A DNA stretch of 64,000 nucleotides from Phycisphaeraceae bacterium. GTDB taxonomy: Bacteria; Planctomycetota; Phycisphaerae; Phycisphaerales; UBA1924. Numbering within the stretch: the first letter of the stretch is position 1; each line of letters starts with the position of its first letter. Below the pieces are notes generated by a model. That model did no database searches and was not told the DNA's origin. It worked only from the letters and a program-made list of their open reading frames with translations. Positions 59,957 through 64,000 of this stretch are shown here, in pieces. Position numbers and translations under genes: made by a program. The stretch lies in contig JAHBXH010000001.1 in assembly GCA_019636555.1 (NCBI GenBank), positions 310,001 to 374,000 on the forward strand. The letters run 5' to 3'.

Positions 59957-61126
59957 CTAGGTTCGCACGCTGCTGACGGCGGCGATCGCGATGGGCAGGA
60001 GCACGAGCGCAGGGACGAATACGCCGACCTGCGCCGGAAGGCCGGGGATTGCCGCCGAAGCGCCGAGCACACCCCCCATGACGCCTCCGACGGCCAGCGG
60101 CGCGGCCTTGATCGACTCCATGATCATGCTGGTGGGCTCGCGCCGCAGGAAGAAAGGCATGACGGCGAGCAGCGCCAGGATGTTGCAGACCATGATGGCG
60201 ACGCGGCCGTAGCGGATGCGCTCGAGTTCGGCGATGCGCTGGTTTCGGACGTCCATGGCGCCCGCCTTGTCGCGATCGGGATCGTCGTTGTTGAGCGCGA
60301 GGAGGTCCGGCCGGCCGAGCATTTCCGAAATCTGCGACCAACTGAGGCTCTGGCTGTAGCCTGAGAAGCGTGCGATCTTGAGCGCGGTGGGATCGAGGTC
60401 TGTTTCGATCCGCCCGACTTTTTCCTTCGGGGCGGACTCGCTCGATCGGGATTCGGCGATCCCGTTTTCCAGATCCCAGCCGCCGTCGCGCCAGACCGCC
60501 CTGGAAGCGGAGATGCTGCGGGAGGCGGGTCCTGCCGCGGAACGCTCGATGATGAGCACGTCGAGCATCTGCTTGCTCTCGGGTTCGAAGCTGCGGGCGT
60601 AGAAAAGGCGACGCTGCCCGTCGGGCACGAGGCGCACCGGCAGGGACTCGAGGCTGCGCTGGCTGGCCTGTTCGCGGTCGCGCTGGATGAGGTCGGCGAT
60701 GTTGGGGATGATGAACTCGAAGTTCAGCGCCTGGATCGCCGTGACGAGAAGGGCGACCAGAAGAATCGGCCGCATCAGTCGGTGTAGGCTGATTCCCCCG
60801 GCGACCGCGGCGACGAACTCGCGGTGGCGGACGAGCTGCGAGCAGGTGAAGCCCATCGCCCCGATGGTGATAAGCCCGATCATGTAGTTGAAGAGCTGGA
60901 CGAGCTTGGGCCACCAGTAGTCGAAGACGAGGAAGATGGTGAGAAGCAGTTTGCGAGCGGTGGAGGGATCGCCGTCGGGCGTCATGCCGCGCTTGGCGGC
61001 GAGCGCCATGAACTTATCGAAATTGAGCGACAGGTCGATCGCGATAATGAAACTGAAGAGAATGACGACGAGCGCAACAATGTTGATCAGGTACTGCCGG
61101 GCGATGTAGCGGTCGATGGTCTTCAC
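59957..61126 (-). CDS. LptG/YjgQ-type LPS export permease
   Basis: 389 residues from GTG 61126. The family build is seen: N-terminal TIDRYIARQYLINIVALVVILFSFIIAIDL, a FNYMIGLITIGAMGFTCSQLVRHREFVAAVAGGISLHRLMRPILLVALL segment, LNFEFIIPNIADLIQR, a periplasmic jelly-roll (about 150-290), then three C-terminal helices. These permeases pull lipopolysaccharide from the inner membrane with LptB. The related partial gene at the window end is probably the LptF partner; gene order is conserved in tight overlap with PAP2 and GT39 genes. Confidence 0.82.
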   Translation of the reverse strand: MKTIDRYIARQYLINIVALVVILFSFIIAIDLSLNFDKFMALAAKRGMTPDGDPSTARKLLLTIFLVFDYWWPKLVQLFNYMIGLITIGAMGFTCSQLVRHREFVAAVAGGISLHRLMRPILLVALLVTAIQALNFEFIIPNIADLIQRDREQASQRSLESLPVRLVPDGQRRLFYARSFEPESKQMLDVLIIERSAAGPASRSISASRAVWRDGGWDLENGIAESRSSESAPKEKVGRIETDLDPTALKIARFSGYSQSLSWSQISEMLGRPDLLALNNDDPDRDKAGAMDVRNQRIAELERIRYGRVAIMVCNILALLAVMPFFLRREPTSMIMESIKAAPLAVGGVMGGVLGASAAIPGLPAQVGVFVPALVLLPIAIAAVSSVRT

Positions 61127-61160
61127 GGCTCTTTGATCGTCATTGTTGGAGCGCCCGGAA

Positions 61161-61865
61161 TCAGCGCACGCGACGGAACGCCGCGGCAACGATCGAACTC
61201 ACGGCCCACCCGACGACAAGCCCGAGAAACACGTCGCTGGAAAAGTGGCGTCCCGAGAGCATGCGAGTGATGCCACACCCGACGGCGATCGGGACGAGCA
61301 CGATGCCGCTGCCGGGGAAGGCGCGCGCGGTCGCGATCGCGCCGGCCATCGCCACGGCGGCGTGGCTGCTGGGGAGGCCCAGATTCGAAATGTCGAACCA
61401 GACCTTGTCGTGATAGATGCCGGAAAGGAACGGGCGCCAGACATGATCCTGGAACTGGCCGGTCTCGGAGAGCGGGCGTTCGCGGCCGAGCAGGGCGCGC
61501 AAGAGTTCCGCGGCGATGCCGCTGAACACCGGAGCGAGCGCGATGGTGAGAATGCCGCCGAGGCGGATGCGCGGCGAATTGCCTCCGAAAGCGCGCCAGA
61601 ATGCGTGCGCAAAGACCGCGAGCGCGACGATGAGCCACGTCCGGACGTCGCCGGTTTGGCGGAGGATCTGGTACCAGGCCTTTGACTCGACGATCCAGTC
61701 CTGGTCCTTCCCCACATACAACGCGTGAAAGAGAGCTGTGTCGAGGAAATAAGTCACCAGCAGCCCGGCGAGCGCGATCGTGGCGAAGGCGATCCGCGCG
61801 CGGGTGCGACTCTTTCTTTCGGAGTCAAAGAAATAGTCCTGGCGGATGGGCCGCGATGCGGTCAT
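61161..61865 (-). CDS. PAP2-family phosphatase
   Basis: 234 residues. Motifs of membrane PAP2 phosphatases: LLGRERPLS as C1, LGLPSSHAAVA as C2 and TRMLSGRHFSSDVFLG as C3 with the catalytic His. Five or six membrane helices. It shares a 4-base overlap with the GT39 gene and is followed by the LptG-like gene, so lipid phosphate (undecaprenyl or lipid A type) is a reasonable substrate. Exact substrate unknown. Confidence 0.88.
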   Translation of the reverse strand: MTASRPIRQDYFFDSERKSRTRARIAFATIALAGLLVTYFLDTALFHALYVGKDQDWIVESKAWYQILRQTGDVRTWLIVALAVFAHAFWRAFGGNSPRIRLGGILTIALAPVFSGIAAELLRALLGRERPLSETGQFQDHVWRPFLSGIYHDKVWFDISNLGLPSSHAAVAMAGAIATARAFPGSGIVLVPIAVGCGITRMLSGRHFSSDVFLGLVVGWAVSSIVAAAFRRVR

Positions 61866-63511
61866 GAGCCCGTCCCCTTGGATCGATCAAACCCGAGAAA
61901 CCCGCGGCCGAAATAGACCCAGCGATCGCGCCTGAGATCGGCGGGCTGGTGGCCGAGATCGGTGAGCGAGCGGAAGGCGGGCTCCCATTGCGGCGCGCTC
62001 GCGCCGATGAGTAGTGCGTTCTTACCGAGCAGCGCGGGCTGAGAGAGCGACATGTCTGGCCACAGATCCCACTGCGTGCGCCGATAGCCGAGGTGGCTGC
62101 CCGCGACGTAAACCATGGGGTGATCGGGCAGGTAGAAGGTGAGCTGTGCCGCCACGCCGTAATGGTACGAAATCAGCAGTAGCGGGCCCTCGACCGGATC
62201 GGTGTGCTCCTTTTCCAGTTTTCCGAGCGCGTCGGCAAACTGAGGCGCGCCCATCAACCGGTGCAACGCGACGCGGCCTTCGATGCCGGGAATTCGCGCG
62301 ATCAGGTCGAGCCTGAGGATGAGAATCGCGGCGGCAATCCCGTAGAAGAGGGTGAAATGCCATGCGATCTGCGACGCCGTCTCCGGGCGCTTCAGAAAAA
62401 CGCCTTCGCGTGTGCGCTCGGCGGGGGGCGTGGCGCGCCAGCGTTCCATTCGCACGCGCCAGTCATCCATGCCCCGAACGACAGCGACCGCTCCGAGAGC
62501 GCTGAGCGAAACAAAGCCGCCGATCGCCCAGTTCGCTTCGACGCTGGTCAGGAAAGTCGCGAAGAAATAGAAGACGAATGTCGTGCAGCCCATCGCGGCG
62601 AGATACGTGGCGGAGGAACGCGCCGGCGCATCGCCCGAGCGGAGCGACTTGAAGCCGAGCCACATGAGCACGAGCGCCGGGCCCCCGGCTGCCAACTGAA
62701 TACCGAGAAACTCGAGGGTCCACTTGAGCGTGTACGGGTCAACCTTTGCGGTCGCGGGCCGGTCGCCGCCGGGAAGTTTGGCGTGACCAAGAAAATGCGC
62801 CATCGCGGGCCAGCCGTTCTGCTGGTTCCAGATGGCGATGGGCAGCAAGCCCGCGCCGATGCACGCGAGCGAGAGAAGGGCCAGCACCGGGAATCGGCGA
62901 GGCACGTTCAGCCTTTTGCGTTCCACCATCGCTGCGATGAGGAGGCTCGGCACGAGCAGCAGTATCGTGTACTTGCATGCGACACCGGCGCCGATCGCGA
63001 CTCCGAGCACGATCCAGGCGCTGCGTGAGTTTCGGTAGAGCGCGCGAAAACCGGCCCAGCACGCGATGGCCCAGCACGCGACCATCGGTCCGTCGATCGT
63101 CATCAGGAACGTGCTGTTGAGCGTGAACGCCGGAATCAGAAAGAAGAGCGCCGCGCCCGCGAACGAGGCGCGCCGGTCGCGTGCAACGTCCGTGCTGAGA
63201 CCGGCGATCGCGAGCGCGCTGAACGCCGCATAGATGGGGGCGAACGCTCGAACCCCCCATTCGCTGACTCCCAAAAGGTGAGTCGAAATCCAGATCGACC
63301 ACGCGATTCCGGGGCCTTTGGAGTAATAAGACCAGTCGGGCCGCAGACTCCAGACCCAATACTGGGCTTCGTCTTCGACGAGGTTGTACGGGCAGAACCA
63401 GGCGATGTAGACAAGGCGCGCGAGCGTGACGAGCGCAACCAGAATCAATGCTTGGCGTGAGACGCAGTGCCGCCACGGAGCGAATTTGGCGTCCGGAAGC
63501 GGATCGCTCAT
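61862..63511 (-). CDS. GT39-family (ArnT/PMT-like) membrane glycosyltransferase
   Basis: 549 residues from ATG 63511. The N-terminal part has FCPYNLVEDEAQYWVWSL, with the DEAQYW catalytic Asp/Glu loop after the first helix, then WSYYSKGPGIAWSIW and about ten membrane helices. The C terminus is periplasmic. The family moves sugars from lipid carriers, e.g. aminoarabinose onto lipid A (ArnT). The surrounding PAP2 and Lpt-like genes favour envelope lipid modification. The sugar is unknown. Confidence 0.82.
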   Translation of the reverse strand: MSDPLPDAKFAPWRHCVSRQALILVALVTLARLVYIAWFCPYNLVEDEAQYWVWSLRPDWSYYSKGPGIAWSIWISTHLLGVSEWGVRAFAPIYAAFSALAIAGLSTDVARDRRASFAGAALFFLIPAFTLNSTFLMTIDGPMVACWAIACWAGFRALYRNSRSAWIVLGVAIGAGVACKYTILLLVPSLLIAAMVERKRLNVPRRFPVLALLSLACIGAGLLPIAIWNQQNGWPAMAHFLGHAKLPGGDRPATAKVDPYTLKWTLEFLGIQLAAGGPALVLMWLGFKSLRSGDAPARSSATYLAAMGCTTFVFYFFATFLTSVEANWAIGGFVSLSALGAVAVVRGMDDWRVRMERWRATPPAERTREGVFLKRPETASQIAWHFTLFYGIAAAILILRLDLIARIPGIEGRVALHRLMGAPQFADALGKLEKEHTDPVEGPLLLISYHYGVAAQLTFYLPDHPMVYVAGSHLGYRRTQWDLWPDMSLSQPALLGKNALLIGASAPQWEPAFRSLTDLGHQPADLRRDRWVYFGRGFLGFDRSKGTGS

Positions 63512-63604
63512 TGCAAAAAGGGTATGTGCGGCGCGCCGGTCGGGATGCCGCACCGGCGATGCGGCGAGATCGCGCGTCGCGCAGAATTCGCTTGCCTGGA
63601 TCTC

Positions 63605-64000
63605 TCAATGCCGCCGGACGATCAAATATGTCCAGAACGTGTACAAGCCGAGCGCGGCGACGCCCGCCCAGAGCAGGGGCAGACCGATCCAGCCGCTGGA
63701 TCGGGCGAACTGCTGTCCGCCGCTGATGGTGATGACGCAGACGAGCGCAGGGAAGAAGCTCCAGAGGTAAACCGTGAGCGGCAGGCTGCGACTGAACCGA
63801 AGCGCCGTGACGGCCCCGGTCAGCATCATCACAAGGCAACTGGCGGCGATCGCGTAGCGCTCGTGCTGGCGGCTGGTGATCTCGTCCTGCAGATACGCGA
63901 TCATGTTGCGAAGGTCGCCCGAACGGCTCGCGACGTTGGCGTCCTTTTCGGAGGACGCGGCCTCCTCGAGCAGCGGGAAGGCGCCGAGTTTGAGAAGCGC
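63605..64000 (-). CDS. LptF/YjgP-type permease, C-terminal part, cut by window end
   Basis: 132 residues are visible, open to the window end, so the N terminus is missing. The C-terminal part reads LLKLGAFPLLEEAASSEKD, then EITSRQHERYAIAASCLVMMLTGAVTALRF, and two to three helices ending TFWTYLIVRRH, as in the final region of YjgP/YjgQ permeases. Together with the gene at 59957 it likely forms the LptF/LptG pair, with GT39 and PAP2 genes between them. Confidence 0.72.
   Translation of the reverse strand, partial: ALLKLGAFPLLEEAASSEKDANVASRSGDLRNMIAYLQDEITSRQHERYAIAASCLVMMLTGAVTALRFSRSLPLTVYLWSFFPALVCVITISGGQQFARSSGWIGLPLLWAGVAALGLYTFWTYLIVRRH

Overview
The window looks like a chromosome segment from a Planctomycetota bacterium, most likely class Phycisphaerae. 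The supporting signs are seven secreted proteins ending in a paired type I dockerin, a prepilin-type protein with an N-terminal [16 protein letters not shown] helix, a C-terminal PAPG-helix-RRRR sorting signal, and small membrane proteins carrying a CxxCGY...CPECG zinc ribbon. Most genes are GC-rich. No tRNA, rRNA or CRISPR array was recognised.

Layout. 0-2.7 kb: the 3' part of a phage terminase large subunit with a repeat-derived insert, then a GIY-YIG endonuclease. 2.8-5.8 kb: a secreted animal-type transglutaminase with a dockerin. 5.8-8.9 kb: zinc-ribbon membrane proteins, one apparently frameshifted, and a lipoprotein. 8.9-12.3 kb: a hybrid histidine kinase and a CNNM/CorC-type membrane protein. 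12.4-20.7 kb: a metzincin protease, two more dockerin proteins, an amidohydrolase and a lipoprotein. 21.9-27.9 kb (minus strand): a phage head module (portal, scaffold, capsid, connector-like proteins, holin-like protein) with repeat arrays in its spacers. 28-32.7 kb: NuoE, dockerin/lamin-tail proteins and a prepilin-like protein. 32.8-42.8 kb: TPR protein, phosphatase, DCC protein, GHL10 hydrolase, a di-haem propeller/dockerin protein, cyclophilin, a BtuF-like protein and DUF2950. 42.9-48 kb: DUF3300, a RAYT pseudogene flanked by REP palindromes, aroC, an MFS transporter and YajQ. 48-54.6 kb: S74-chaperone and fibre-like proteins, a dockerin protein and three tandem lipoproteins. 54.8-58.4 kb: a PRC-barrel protein and a run of small stress proteins (DUF892, DUF1328, CsbD, DUF3309). 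58.4-64 kb: GH57 amylase, an LptG-like permease, PAP2 phosphatase, GT39 transferase and an LptF-like permease cut by the window end.

How the genes fit together. Much of the window encodes an exported proteome: dockerin-tagged proteins (transglutaminase, metalloprotease, propellers, cytochrome), lipoproteins, and an outer-membrane lipid export and modification operon. The most unusual single gene is the transglutaminase, which aligns by eye with vertebrate TGM2/factor XIII across the N-terminal and catalytic domains and keeps the Trp and the Cys-His-Asp triad. The other unusual layer is the repeats. Several families of short-period arrays and a C-rich palindromic repeat fill the spacers of the phage module, enter the terminase and metalloprotease reading frames, supply a stop codon, and host a 130-bp MITE-like element. 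Flipping the roughly 26-kb segment between the terminase and the portal would restore the usual terminase-portal-scaffold-capsid order, so an inversion is a plausible history. All functions are read by eye from sequence; no database search was run.
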